Part shown: in pieces, positions 9,017 through 17,377 of the stretch | Layout of the letters: every line of letters begins with the position of its first letter | Position numbering within the stretch: position 1 is the first letter of the stretch | Origin: Streptomyces cavernae | GTDB taxonomy: Bacteria > Actinomycetota > Actinomycetes > Streptomycetales > Streptomycetaceae | NCBI RefSeq assembly: GCF_004023625.1 | Contig: NZ_RPDJ01000032.1 | Span: 1 to 64,000 of the forward strand | Length of the DNA stretch: 64,000 nt | Direction of reading: 5' to 3' | Notes under the pieces: model-generated | Told to the model about the DNA's origin: nothing | Seen by the model: the letters and a program-made list of their open reading frames with translations, nothing else | The model's database searches: none | Made by a program: the position numbers and the translations under genes

Positions 9017-9037
9017 GCCGACCCGTGGCGGGTCGGC
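9017..9037. terminator. Hairpin between convergent genes
   Basis: Perfect 9-bp arms gccgacccg and cgggtcggc enclose a 3-nt loop in the 127-bp gap between two convergent genes. There is no T-run on either side, but G/C hairpins without U-tails commonly end transcripts in Streptomyces. It could serve both strands. Confidence 0.5.
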
Positions 9038-9074
9038 CCTGTTCATCGGCCGCGGTCCGGCGCGGCGGTGCCGG

Positions 9075-9809
9075 TCAGGCGTCCTGCGCGGCGGCCGGTC
9101 GGTCGATGTGCGCGGCGGCGTTGAGAATCGTGGCGGTGACCGCCTCCGGGCTGGAGGTCGGCAGCGCGTGGGAGGCGCCGGGCACGACGGTGGTGTCCTT
9201 GCCGCCCGCGCGTTCGGCCATGAAGTGGTGCGCGGCCAGCGGGATGTTGCGGTCCAGCTCCGGGAAGACGAACCAGGACGGGACGGTCCGCCAGGCCGGC
9301 TCACCGGAGGGCTCGTTGAGGGCGGTGTCGCGCAGCGGACGTTGGGCGGCGGCGTTGAGCGTGGCCTCCTCGACGGGCAGGTCGGCGGCGAACTGCTGGT
9401 GGAAGGCGTCCTGACGGATGTAGAGGTCGGTGGTGCCGTCGGCCTGCGGCACGAAGTCCAGGACCTCGGGCAGGGTACTGCCGGGGAACTTGCCGGTCAG
9501 GTCGCCGATGCTCTCGCCGTGCTCCGGGGCGAACGCGGCGACGAACACCAGCGCGCGCACGCCGGGCACGTCGAGCGCCGCGTTGGTCGCGACCGCCCCG
9601 CCGTAGGAGTGGCCGACGAGGACGACCGGCTCCTCGATCGAGGTGAGCAGGCTGCGCAGGGCCTCCGCGTCGCCGGACAGGCTGCGCAGCGGGTTGGCGA
9701 ACGCGATCACCCGGTGGCCCGCGGCCTGCAGGCGCTCGGTGACCGGATTCCACGCGGAGGACTCGGCGAACGCACCGTGCACGAGAACGACGGTCGGCTT
9801 ACCAGTCAT
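9075..9809 (-). CDS. Alpha/beta-fold hydrolase
   Basis: A 244-residue serine hydrolase of the EstC/methylesterase-like group. The oxyanion loop VVLVHGAFAESSAW is at the N-terminus, the nucleophile elbow GHSYGG near residue 85, and the catalytic His in VPGASHALP near 215. The motif spacing and small lid match compact esterases annotated as alpha/beta hydrolases. The ATG start lies 9 nt after aggag; an in-frame TTG three codons earlier is less likely. No signal peptide, so cytoplasmic. Substrate unknown, and the neighbours give no hint. Confidence 0.85.
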   Translation of the reverse strand: MTGKPTVVLVHGAFAESSAWNPVTERLQAAGHRVIAFANPLRSLSGDAEALRSLLTSIEEPVVLVGHSYGGAVATNAALDVPGVRALVFVAAFAPEHGESIGDLTGKFPGSTLPEVLDFVPQADGTTDLYIRQDAFHQQFAADLPVEEATLNAAAQRPLRDTALNEPSGEPAWRTVPSWFVFPELDRNIPLAAHHFMAERAGGKDTTVVPGASHALPTSSPEAVTATILNAAAHIDRPAAAQDA

Positions 9810-10051
9810 GGACCACAACTCCTGATCATCAACATGTACGACGGGACCGGCACTTGGCCACCCCGGCCTCCATCACACCAATCGGACGGGCAGCCGAATT
9901 GCCTCTCCGTGCACGGGTGTCACACCGACCGCGCATACCGGTGCCACGGCCGGCGCGATCGCGGTGCGGACTATTCGATTGCGGAAGTAGCCGATGGCTT
10001 GGCACGGTTCAGGCATCGTGCGGTCCGATCGCGATCTGAGGAGGCACCCTC

Positions 10052-10792
10052 GTGGCTGTCGTTCCGGAACGTCGTTTGGCTCTGCTCGGAGGCGGCTTCT
10101 CCACCGACGACGATGGTCTGCTGGATGACTGGGTGCTCGATCAGGTGCCCGTTCCTCGCCCCAAGGTGTGTTTCGTTCCGACAGCCAGTGGCGACGCCCC
10201 CGCCTACATCGAGCAGTTCTTCGGGGCCTACCAGTCACGTTCCTGCGAGCCCAGCGTCCTGCAGCTGTTTCGGCGGGAGCTCGATGACGAGGCCCTACGC
10301 GCGTTCCTGCTCTCTCAAGACGTCGTCTATGCGGGTGGGGGCAACACCGCGAACATGCTGGCGGTCTGGCGCGCGCACGGTGTGGACCGGCTACTTCGCG
10401 AGGCCTTCGACCGTGGGACCCTGCTGTGCGGCATCAGCGCTGGTGCCAACTGCTGGGCCGAGGGCTCGCACACCGACTCTTTCGGGCCGCTGACTCACCT
10501 CTCGGACGGGTTGGGCTTGTTGTCCGGCTCGGTCTGCCCGCACTACGACAGTGAGCCGGGTCGACGATCGTCCTATCAGGCAGCCGTGGCAAACCGCGTG
10601 CTTCCAGCGGGCTGGGCAGTCGACGACGGCGTCGGTGCCCTCTTCACGGACGGCCTGTTGGCGGAGTCCGTGACCCGTACGCCTCAGGCCTGTCTGTATC
10701 GCGTGGAGCCCGGCAGGGATGGCGGAGTCAAGGAACAGGCCATGCGATGTCGCCTGCTCGCCGCAGCGCAACTGCCCACTTCACCCGCATGA
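10052..10792 (+). CDS. Peptidase E-like (S51) serine peptidase
   Basis: A 246-residue protein of the PepE/cyanophycinase family. The nucleophile motif GISAGANCW is at about residues 130-138, and ALLGGGFSTDDDGLLDDW and YAGGGNTANML match the family's conserved glycine loops. Family members cleave Asp-X dipeptides or cyanophycin-type substrates in the cytoplasm. The GTG start is preceded by gaggaggc 8 nt upstream. It is monocistronic and converges on the LuxR gene with a 12-bp overlap. Confidence 0.87.
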   Translation: MAVVPERRLALLGGGFSTDDDGLLDDWVLDQVPVPRPKVCFVPTASGDAPAYIEQFFGAYQSRSCEPSVLQLFRRELDDEALRAFLLSQDVVYAGGGNTANMLAVWRAHGVDRLLREAFDRGTLLCGISAGANCWAEGSHTDSFGPLTHLSDGLGLLSGSVCPHYDSEPGRRSSYQAAVANRVLPAGWAVDDGVGALFTDGLLAESVTRTPQACLYRVEPGRDGGVKEQAMRCRLLAAAQLPTSPA

Positions 10793-11719
10793 AGTGGTGA
10801 GAAGTGATCGTCCGGGTGCGTCTTCCGGGTGGGGGCGGGCGTCCAGCCACAGCAGCACGGCCTCCGTACGGGTGGAGACGCCCAGCTTGGTGTAGATGGC
10901 CCAGAGGTAGTTGCGTACGGTCTTGGCGGTCAGCGACATTCTCCGGCCGATCTCGGCGACCTTGACGCCGCTCGCCACCAGGTCCATGACCTGCCGCTCG
11001 CGCGGTGACAGCATCCGGCGCAGCTGCGCCCCGCGACCGGGGGAAGAGGCGGGACCGGCGGGACCGGTGGTACCAGCAGGACCGGCAGGGGCTCCGGGAG
11101 CAGTGGGCCGGGCGGCCCAGGTTCCTCCGGGCTGCTCCGCGGACGGCACGGTGGACGAGCCCGTAGAGGCCGCGGAGGCGATGAAGATCCCCGAGGTGAC
11201 CGAGGCGGCTGGGGCCGTGGCGGGCACGCCGGAGGTCGCGGCGTGCCACGCGCAATCACGGACCGCCGGCGATATGTGGGTGTGCCCGGCGGCGGTGCTT
11301 CGCAGCGCGTGCAGCAGCATCCGGCCGTCGTAGTCCCCTTCGGCCAGGCAACTGGTGACACCGAGCCGGAGCGCGTCGGCCAGTTGCCGGGGCTCGTCCG
11401 TCGGACAGATCAGGAGCACGGGAGGCGTCCCCTCGCCAGGCGTGCCGAGCAGTCGTGCGGCCTCGCCCACGGCGTCCGGGCCCCGCAGCAGCACGACGTG
11501 GCACGCGGGGGCGTCGAGCAGTTCCTCGTGCGGCGACCGCACGTGGCGCAGGCGCAGCCCCTCGTCCCCCCGCAGCAGGTTCCGGTACGGCCAGTCGCCG
11601 TCGTCGCAGGCCATGGTCGCGATCACGTCGAGCTTGCCGGGCGGCCGGGCGGACCGGCCCTCGGCCCGGGTCGGGGCCAGGACGGGGACCGGGTTTGGGG
11701 GCAACGAGCTTCGCACCAT
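10781..11719 (-). CDS. LuxR-family regulator with degenerate receiver-like domain
   Basis: A 312-residue protein. The N-terminal ~150 residues resemble a receiver fold (HVVLLRGPDAVG, PVLLICPTDEPRQLADALRLGVTSCLAEGDYDGRMLLHALRSTAAG) but lack an obvious acidic pocket. A long Ala/Pro/Gly-rich linker (about 165-235) follows. The C-terminus is a GerE-type helix-turn-helix (LSPRERQVMDLVASGVKVAEIGRRMSLTAKTVRNYLWAIYTKLG). Such atypical response regulators often act without phosphorylation. It is divergent from the NarL-type response regulator gene. The start is an ATG preceded by ggaagga. Confidence 0.82.
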   Translation of the reverse strand: MVRSSLPPNPVPVLAPTRAEGRSARPPGKLDVIATMACDDGDWPYRNLLRGDEGLRLRHVRSPHEELLDAPACHVVLLRGPDAVGEAARLLGTPGEGTPPVLLICPTDEPRQLADALRLGVTSCLAEGDYDGRMLLHALRSTAAGHTHISPAVRDCAWHAATSGVPATAPAASVTSGIFIASAASTGSSTVPSAEQPGGTWAARPTAPGAPAGPAGTTGPAGPASSPGRGAQLRRMLSPRERQVMDLVASGVKVAEIGRRMSLTAKTVRNYLWAIYTKLGVSTRTEAVLLWLDARPHPEDAPGRSLLTTSCG

Positions 11720-11971
11720 GCGTTCCTTCCGCCGGGGGCAACGACAACCAGTGCGCTTCCGCAGGGGATGGGCGCGCTGTCCGTCCGGACCGCTGGGGCG
11801 GACGGTGTTCGTCGACTGTCCTCCCGCGTCTCCGCCGTAGGCATCGGCCGTTCGGCCGAGTTCCCGCCGAACGCATCGGCCGTATGGCCCAAGCCGTACC
11901 GGGCCGACGTACCGCCGCGGGCCTTTCCAAGACGTACAGACGTTCGCCCCCGCTGTGGAAGGATCGGTCGG

Positions 11972-12655
11972 GTGAGCGGACCCCGGGGTACCAAGACACG
12001 TGTCCTCATCGCCGACGACCAGGACCTGGTCCGGGCCGGCTTCCGGCTCATCCTCGACGCCCAGGACGGCATCGAGGTGGTCGGCGAGGCCGCGGACGGG
12101 CTCACCTGCCTGGAAATGGCGCGCGAACTGCGGCCGGACGTCTGCCTGGTGGACATCCGCATGCCGAAGCTGGACGGTTTGCAGGTCACCCGGCTACTGG
12201 CCGGTCCCGCGGTGCCGGATCCGGTCCACGTCGTCGTGATCACCAGCTTCGACCACGACGACTACATCAACACCGCACTGCGCAACGGCGCCTGCGGCCT
12301 CCTGCTGAAGGACGCCACACCGGCGCTGCTGGTCGAGGCGGTACGGGCCGCCGCACGCGGTGACGCGCTGGTCTCGCCCGCGGTGACGGTCCGGCTGCTG
12401 AAGCGGCTGGAGGAGCAGGTGCCGGCGGTGCCCGGCGCAGGGCCGCGTCCGTTCCCGCTCAGCGCCCGGGAACTGGAGGTGGTCCAGCTGGTGGCGGTGG
12501 GCCGCACCAACCAGGAGATCTGCGACGAGCTGTTCCTGTCCCTGTCCACGGTCAAGACACATCTGGGAAAGATCCACAGCAAGCTGGGAGTCCGCAACCG
12601 GGTCGAGGTGGCCGCGTGGGCGTGGGCGAACGGCGCCGTCCGGACGGCGCTTTGA
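11972..12655 (+). CDS. NarL/FixJ-type response regulator
   Basis: A 227-residue two-component regulator. The receiver (about 8-125) has the acidic pair IADDQD, phospho-acceptor VDIRMPKLDG and the conserved Lys in LLLKDATP. The GerE helix-turn-helix (about 160-222) reads LSARELEVVQLVAVGRTNQEICDELFLSLSTVKTHLGKIHSKLG. The GTG start is preceded by ggaagga. The kinase gene follows 148 bp downstream on the same strand, so regulator precedes kinase, the reverse of the common order for this family. Target genes are unknown. Confidence 0.9.
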   Translation: MSGPRGTKTRVLIADDQDLVRAGFRLILDAQDGIEVVGEAADGLTCLEMARELRPDVCLVDIRMPKLDGLQVTRLLAGPAVPDPVHVVVITSFDHDDYINTALRNGACGLLLKDATPALLVEAVRAAARGDALVSPAVTVRLLKRLEEQVPAVPGAGPRPFPLSARELEVVQLVAVGRTNQEICDELFLSLSTVKTHLGKIHSKLGVRNRVEVAAWAWANGAVRTAL

Positions 12656-12708
12656 CGAAAGCGGAGTGAACCGGCGGGACGGGCCGTGAAGCCGCCAGCA
12701 GAAGACGA

Positions 12709-12754
12709 GCCGTGTCGCCGCCCACAGAGAACGGGCCGTGTCGCCGCCCACAGA
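12709..12754. repeat. Direct repeat between response regulator and kinase genes
   Basis: The 20-bp sequence gccgtgtcgccgcccacaga occurs twice with a 26-bp period in the 148-bp gap, shortly before the kinase start. It may be a protein-binding site or slippage product. The spacer also has ttacctaacctt near 12787, possibly a -10 region giving a near-leaderless kinase transcript. Confidence 0.6.
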
Positions 12755-12803
12755 AAAGTAGTTCGGGCCGCGTGAGGCCGGACCGTTACCTAACCTTCAC
12801 CGT

Positions 12804-14084
12804 ATGACACATTCTGCCCCCGCGCCCCTGGGGCAACGCGCCCGCCGGCTGAGCTTCGGCGCGCTGTTCGCGTTACTGGGTGGACTGTGGCTGCTCGACA
12901 TGGAGTTGGTCTGGCTGCAGCAGCAACGGCTCACCGATTGGCTGCCGTTACTGACCGGATCGGCCGCCGTGGCGCTGATCCTCGTGCCCGACCGGGTGCT
13001 GAGCCTTGAGTGGCGGGCGGGGCTGGCGGCGGCCGCTTCCTCGGTGCTGACCGTGGGAACGATCCTGCTCGGGCAACCCATGCCCGACTGGGGGCTCTTG
13101 GAGACGGCCTGCCTGCTGGTCCTGCTGGCCCGCACCTGCCGTAGCGTCAGGCACCCCGGAGTCGCCGTGGTCCTGTCGGCGGGGCTCGGGGCCGCCGTCA
13201 TCGACGAGCCCTTACGGACCGAGGGGACCGGGATCACCCTCACCTATCCGTTCCTGCTGACGTTCATCGTCGGCGCCGCGATCGGAACGGGCTGCTACCA
13301 GCGCACGACGGACGCCCGCCGGGCGCGTTCGGTGGCGGCCGCACGGCTTGCCGAACGGCTGCAACTGGCCCGGGAACTACATGACTTCGTCGCCCACCAC
13401 GTCACCGGCATCGTCGCCCAGGCCCACGCGGCGGGGGTGATCCACCAGAGTTCGCCCCACCAGATCGGCCCCATCCTGCGCAATATCTCGGAGGCGGGCC
13501 AGCAGACCCTGGACTCGATGCGCCGTCTGGTCCGCGTCCTGCGTGAGGACCAGGACCCGCCGGGCGAAGCCGTCGTCCGCGGGGACGGCGGTGGAATGGA
13601 CATCCAGCGGCCCGGTGAGCCCCATGCGGTCCTCGCGCAACTGGTCCCGCTGCTCACCGACTTGGTGTCGTCGTTCTCCGAGCCGGGTGGCGGTACGGTC
13701 GCCCGGCTGGAGATCTCCGCAGCCGCCCGCCGCACCCTCGTCACTCCCGAAGTGGAGTCGGCGGTGCACCGCGTGGTGCAGGAGGCCCTGACCAATGTGC
13801 GCCGGCACGCTCCCGGCACCCAGGCCACGGTGCGCCTGGAGCGGACCGACGACGGGCTGCTCAGGGTGGACGTGCACAACACCGCGGCCTCGCTGCGCGC
13901 CGCCGTGCCCACCGGAGGGCACGGCGGCTACGGTCTGATGGGGCTGCGGGAGCGCGCGTACGAGGTGGGAGGCACCCTCACGGCCGGCCCCGGGGACGAC
14001 GACGGCTGGTGGGTCATCGCGCACTTCCCGACCGCCCCGGAGCCGGTCGCGTCGGCGGCCCGCCCCGATGGCAGCGTGCGCTGA
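12804..14084 (+). CDS. NarL-type sensor histidine kinase
   Basis: A 426-residue membrane kinase. Four to five hydrophobic segments fill the first ~165 residues. Next comes the HisKA_3 dimerisation box (RLQLARELHDFVAHHVTGIVAQ, phospho-His in RELHDFV near 194). The HATPase domain includes the N-box (VQEALTNVRRHAPG) and a late GLMGLRERAYEVGG. Its partner is almost certainly the response regulator just upstream. No ligand-binding domain beyond the membrane helices is visible, so the signal is probably membrane-associated. There is no strong ribosome-binding site before the ATG. Confidence 0.9.
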   Translation: MTHSAPAPLGQRARRLSFGALFALLGGLWLLDMELVWLQQQRLTDWLPLLTGSAAVALILVPDRVLSLEWRAGLAAAASSVLTVGTILLGQPMPDWGLLETACLLVLLARTCRSVRHPGVAVVLSAGLGAAVIDEPLRTEGTGITLTYPFLLTFIVGAAIGTGCYQRTTDARRARSVAAARLAERLQLARELHDFVAHHVTGIVAQAHAAGVIHQSSPHQIGPILRNISEAGQQTLDSMRRLVRVLREDQDPPGEAVVRGDGGGMDIQRPGEPHAVLAQLVPLLTDLVSSFSEPGGGTVARLEISAAARRTLVTPEVESAVHRVVQEALTNVRRHAPGTQATVRLERTDDGLLRVDVHNTAASLRAAVPTGGHGGYGLMGLRERAYEVGGTLTAGPGDDDGWWVIAHFPTAPEPVASAARPDGSVR

Positions 14085-14108
14085 CCCACACGGGGCGCAC
14101 CCACGGAT

Positions 14109-14159
14109 CAACGCCCGCGCCACCCACCGGTTCAATTCCGGTGAGTGGCACGGGCGTTG
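14109..14159. terminator. Strong 22-bp hairpin between convergent genes
   Basis: Arms at 14109-14130 and 14138-14159 (caacgcccg...caccgg and its complement) enclose a 7-nt loop, ttcaatt. The two non-matching positions become G-U pairs in the minus-strand RNA, so the hairpin is perfect there. It lies between the convergent kinase and LuxR genes and probably terminates both. Confidence 0.8.
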
Positions 14160-14229
14160 GACCGATCGGGGGCGGCGGTGGGTCACCCGTACTTCGGTGC
14201 CCCACAACCGCCCAGGACATTCGGGGGCC

Positions 14230-14574
14230 TCACAGTCCCGGGTGTTCGCCCCGAACTCCGGAGAGGCCCGTCAGATGGAACATCTCCTCCGCATCGGCAC
14301 CCGACCGCGGGAACCCGCACTCCGCACGGATCGCGAGAATGCCGGCCCGAAGTGCGCGCACCACGAGGTGGGTGCGGTTCTTCGCGCACAGCTTTTCCCG
14401 GATGTTGGCCAGGTGGGCGCCCACCGTGCGAGGCGAAATCGACAGGGCGGCGGAAATCTCCGAGTCGGACATTCCGTGTGCGGCCAGCAGCAGGATCTCG
14501 CCTTCCCGTGGGCTTAGCCGGCCCGTGCGGTCCCATGCCGGACCGGCCGGGGCCAGCGAACCGTCCACCGTCAT
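14230..14574 (-). CDS. Small orphan LuxR/GerE-type regulator
   Basis: A 114-residue protein consisting almost wholly of a GerE helix-turn-helix (LSPREGEILLLAAHGMSDSEISAALSISPRTVGAHLANIREKLCAKNRTHLVVRAL, about 20-78) plus a short tail. It has no receiver or sensor domain. ggagg lies 4 nt before the ATG. It is divergent, across 650 bp, from the flavoprotein that opens the linaridin-like cluster, so it is a candidate pathway regulator. Stand-alone LuxR domains are common cluster-situated regulators in Streptomyces; the link is inference. Confidence 0.82.
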   Translation of the reverse strand: MTVDGSLAPAGPAWDRTGRLSPREGEILLLAAHGMSDSEISAALSISPRTVGAHLANIREKLCAKNRTHLVVRALRAGILAIRAECGFPRSGADAEEMFHLTGLSGVRGEHPGL

Positions 14575-15226
14575 GTCGCCTCCCGCCGCGGCCCGGGGCG
14601 CTCCGTGTGCGGGCGATTGCCGGTCCGGTGGGTGGTGGCTGATTCTCTGCGGAATGCCGACGGCGCGCGGCGCACCGTCCTGGGCATGAATGTTGCCGAG
14701 GTCATGCGGGTGGCTTTCCTTTCCGTGGAACCGTGTCCGCGAGCGGTCTGGTCAACTACCGCCCGTGGCCCGGCGCCATGCTCAGGGGCCCCATACGACG
14801 GTAAAGGGCAGGCAATGTCCGTGATGGACAAGGGGGGTCGCAGAACGTGGACCGCACTCGCCGAATTCACCGTCCGGCATCGCCGGGGAATGCCCATGTT
14901 GGCACAGGCTCACAGCTGACGCATGGGAATGTCCCGCCCACTGAAACATGACCTCCGACACTGTCCCCGGTTCCGCGGGTTTCCCGGGTTTCCACGAGCG
15001 GTGACGCCGCGGTTTCTCCGTTCGGCCTGGTCATCGGGCCCATGAACGGTGCGGAGTCATGAATTCAAGGGGAGTCCGAAAGGAGACCGAATGGACACGG
15101 AACGGGCACGGAACGGACACGGATCGGGCGGCCCGTAGGCAATTTTGCTGATCGCGCGGGGCCCCGGCACCGTCTAACGTCCCCCTCGTGAACGACGACG
15201 GAGTGTCCGCGTCGAGGGGAGCCAGT
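14575..15226. other. Long intergenic region upstream of the linaridin-like cluster
   Basis: No gene is supported. Two short overlapping frames (minus 14571-14897, plus 14605-14919) lack family resemblance and ribosome-binding sites. The second half is less GC-rich and contains runs such as ggacacggaacgggcacggaacggacacgg near 15091, a short imperfect repeat. It presumably holds the promoters for the LuxR gene and the flavoprotein gene. Confidence 0.6.
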
Positions 15227-16690
15227 ATGAGCACGGCCATCGTGGTGGGCAGCGGCCCCAACGGTCTTGCGGCCGCCGTCTCGCTCGCGCGGGAGGGTGT
15301 CGAGGTCACCGTGCTGGAGGCCGCCGACACGATCGGCGGGGGCACGCGCACCAGCGAACTGACGCCGGGTCTCCTGCACGACCACTGCTCCGCCACCCAT
15401 CCGATGGCCGTCGGCTCACCGTTCCTGCGCACGCTGGGGCTGGACCGCTACGGCCTCAGCTGGTGCGTTCCGGAGATCGACTGCGTGCATCCGCTGGACT
15501 CCGGCGAGGCGGGCGTCCTCCACCGGTCGCCGCACGAGACGGCCGCGGCGTTGGGCGGACCGGACGGGCGGTTGTGGCAGCGGCTGTTCGGGACCCTCGC
15601 CGGGAGCTACGACGCGCTCGCCGAGGACCTCATGCGCCCGCTCCAGCACCTGCCGGCGCACCCCCTGCGGCTGGCCGCGTTCGGGCCGGCGGCCCTGCTG
15701 CCCGTCGCAGCGGTGGCCCGGCTGCTGCGCTCCGAGCACGCCCGTGCCCTGTTCGCCGGGGTGGCCGCCCATGCGTTCCGTCCGTTCCACCGGCCGGCGA
15801 CCGCCGCCGTGGGACTGATGATCATCGGCGCCGGGCACCGGTACGGCTGGCCGGTGGCCGCGGGCGGTTCACGGGCCATCAGTGACGCTCTCGCCGCGCT
15901 GCTCGCCGAACTCGGCGGCCGGATCGAGACGGGGGTCCGGGTGCGCTCCCTCGCCCAACTGCCGCCCGCGGACGTGGTCCTGTTCGACCTCGCGCCGGGC
16001 GCGGTCGCCGACATCATGGGCGAGAGGCTGCCGGGGCGGGTCGCGCGGGCCTACCGCCGGTTCCGGCACGGGCCGGGCGCCTTCAAGGTCGACTTCGCGG
16101 TCGAAGGAGGCGTTCCGTGGACCCATCCGGCGGCCCGCCGCGCCGGCACCGTGCACCTGGGCGGGGCCTACGCGGAAGTCGCCCGCACCGAACGGATGAT
16201 CCACGCCGGACGGATGCCGGAGCGGCCCTTCGTCCTGGTCGGCCAGCAGTATCTGGCCGATCCGCAGCGGTCGGACGGCGACGTCCATCCGCTGTGGACG
16301 TACGCGCACGTACCCCACGGCTACGACGGTGACGCGACGGAGGCGATCGTCGGGCAGATCGAGCGGTTCGCCCCGGGGTTCCGCGAACGGGTCCTCGGCA
16401 TGGCCGTCCGCTCGACCGCCGCTTTCGAGGCGTACAACCCGAACTACGTCGGTGGGGACGTCATCACGGGAGCGAACACCGCCCTGCAGCTCGTCATGCG
16501 TCCCCGCCTCGCCGTCGATCCCTACAGCACGGGTGTGCCGGGGATGTTCATCTGCTCCGCGGCGTCGCCGCCCGGGGCCGGCGCCCATGGAATGTGCGGG
16601 GCGAACGCCGCGGCGTCGGCCCTGCGCCATCTCCGCCGACGGGCGACGGGCTCCACGGTTTCCGTCCCGTCGGGACGAAAGCAGACCTGA
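15227..16690 (+). CDS. CrtI/phytoene desaturase-like FAD oxidoreductase
   Basis: A 487-residue flavoprotein. The N-terminal dinucleotide motif VVGSGPNGLAAAVSLAREGVEVTVLEA and GGGTRT fit the amine-oxidase/phytoene-desaturase superfamily. So does the C-terminal FAD segment PGMFICSAASPPGAGAHGMCG. The ATG was chosen because ggggag sits 6 nt upstream; an earlier GTG at 15188 lacks a site. No carotenoid genes are nearby. Next downstream, after a strong hairpin, is the precursor-peptide gene, so a tailoring role (dehydrogenation of the peptide) is a reasonable inference. As I recall, some linaridin clusters that lack a LanD-type decarboxylase encode FAD oxidoreductases; I could not check this. Confidence 0.85.
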   Translation: MSTAIVVGSGPNGLAAAVSLAREGVEVTVLEAADTIGGGTRTSELTPGLLHDHCSATHPMAVGSPFLRTLGLDRYGLSWCVPEIDCVHPLDSGEAGVLHRSPHETAAALGGPDGRLWQRLFGTLAGSYDALAEDLMRPLQHLPAHPLRLAAFGPAALLPVAAVARLLRSEHARALFAGVAAHAFRPFHRPATAAVGLMIIGAGHRYGWPVAAGGSRAISDALAALLAELGGRIETGVRVRSLAQLPPADVVLFDLAPGAVADIMGERLPGRVARAYRRFRHGPGAFKVDFAVEGGVPWTHPAARRAGTVHLGGAYAEVARTERMIHAGRMPERPFVLVGQQYLADPQRSDGDVHPLWTYAHVPHGYDGDATEAIVGQIERFAPGFRERVLGMAVRSTAAFEAYNPNYVGGDVITGANTALQLVMRPRLAVDPYSTGVPGMFICSAASPPGAGAHGMCGANAAASALRHLRRRATGSTVSVPSGRKQT

Positions 16691-16702
16691 AAGGAACGAA
16701 TG

Positions 16703-16749
16703 AAGGCGTCATTGTGGTGGGTTCGTCGGACCCACCACAATGACGCCTT
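16703..16749. terminator. Perfect 20-bp inverted repeat with T-rich tail
   Basis: Arms 16703-16722 and 16730-16749 are exact complements around the loop tcgtcgg, and cctttcccgtttctc follows. It lies 13 bp after the flavoprotein stop codon and 157 bp before the precursor gene. It is a convincing rho-independent terminator, implying that the precursor gene has its own promoter in 16750-16905. Confidence 0.9.
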
Positions 16750-16905
16750 TCCCGTTTCTCTTCGCCAAGAATTCGGATGTGAAGTCCGCCACCTGCGAAA
16801 TAGGTATTTTCCTCAATGGCAGGGGGCTCATCGAGCGGGCATTGTTGTCACCGGAAGCACACCGGAGAAAACAGAACTCCGGGGCTCTTCGGAAAGGAAA
16901 CAACA

Positions 16906-17229
16906 ATGAGCCACATCGCCAAGGCAGTGGACACCCTGAACCTCCCCGTCCAGGAGATGGTCCTGACGTCCGTCCGTCCGACCCTCGGCACCCCGCGCAT
17001 CGGCCGTGCCGGCCGCGGCGGCGGTGCGGGCCGGGGCCTCGCCGGCCTGGGCGCGATCGCCGACCTGGCCGGCATCGGCGCTGCTGCCGCCTCGACGGTC
17101 GGCGTCGCCTCCTCGGTGGAGGCGGCCAACGCCTCCGTGGCAGCCGACCAGGCCGTCGCGAACGCGGCGGCGGACGTTGCGGCCGGTGCCGGCGCCGGTG
17201 CGGGTGCGGCCGGTGCCGGTGGGGCCTGA
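16906..17229 (+). CDS. Linaridin-like RiPP precursor peptide, Ala/Gly-rich
   Basis: A 107-residue peptide. Residues 1-30 resemble a leader (MSHIAKAVDTLNLPVQEMVL start) and end in P25-T-L-G-T29-P30, which fits the PxxxTP motif that marks the leader/core boundary of linaridin precursors. The putative core (31-107) begins RIGRAGRGGG and is dominated by Ala and Gly, with one Thr, four Ser, several Val and no Cys. That is far longer and much poorer in Thr than known linaridin cores. The ATG follows ggaaaggaaacaaca. Strong hairpins flank it on both sides, and LinH/LinL-type genes lie directly downstream. Assignment rests on motif plus context; an unmodified Ala-rich protein is the alternative. Confidence 0.75.
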   Translation: MSHIAKAVDTLNLPVQEMVLTSVRPTLGTPRIGRAGRGGGAGRGLAGLGAIADLAGIGAAAASTVGVASSVEAANASVAADQAVANAAADVAAGAGAGAGAAGAGGA

Positions 17230-17289
17230 TCCGACCTCCGCGGCCTGCGGTCCGCCGGCTCGTAGGAGCTGAGCGAAAAGCGCAGGAAA

Positions 17290-17324
17290 ACTGCCGGGCC
17301 AGAGGCCTGTTCTGGCCCGGCAGT
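17290..17324. terminator. Hairpin between precursor and modification genes
   Basis: Perfect 14-bp arms actgccgggccaga and tctggcccggcagt with a 7-nt loop, 60 bp after the precursor stop. Hairpins at this place in RiPP operons allow high precursor expression with partial read-through into the enzyme genes. The tail (gcaccgtaaaggcaataaa) is not a clean T-run, so it may be an attenuator rather than a full stop. Confidence 0.8.
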
Positions 17325-17377
17325 GCACCGTAAAGGCAATAAAGCCTCCGGCGGAGGTTATCACGAATGGGGTTCCC

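Noticed and set aside
14121..14159. Possible tRNA because of a T-arm-like loop
   Set aside because: No anticodon or D arm and no cloverleaf; the sequence is one long hairpin between convergent genes.
14571..14919. Two overlapping short frames upstream of the LuxR gene
   Set aside because: No ribosome-binding site or family match; the minus frame ends in an ATGA overlap with the LuxR start, which may be chance.
16906..17229. Lasso peptide or lanthipeptide precursor
   Set aside because: No Cys or acceptor Asp/Glu pattern in the core, and no lasso cyclase or LanB/LanM genes; PxxxTP and LinH/LinL fit linaridins better.
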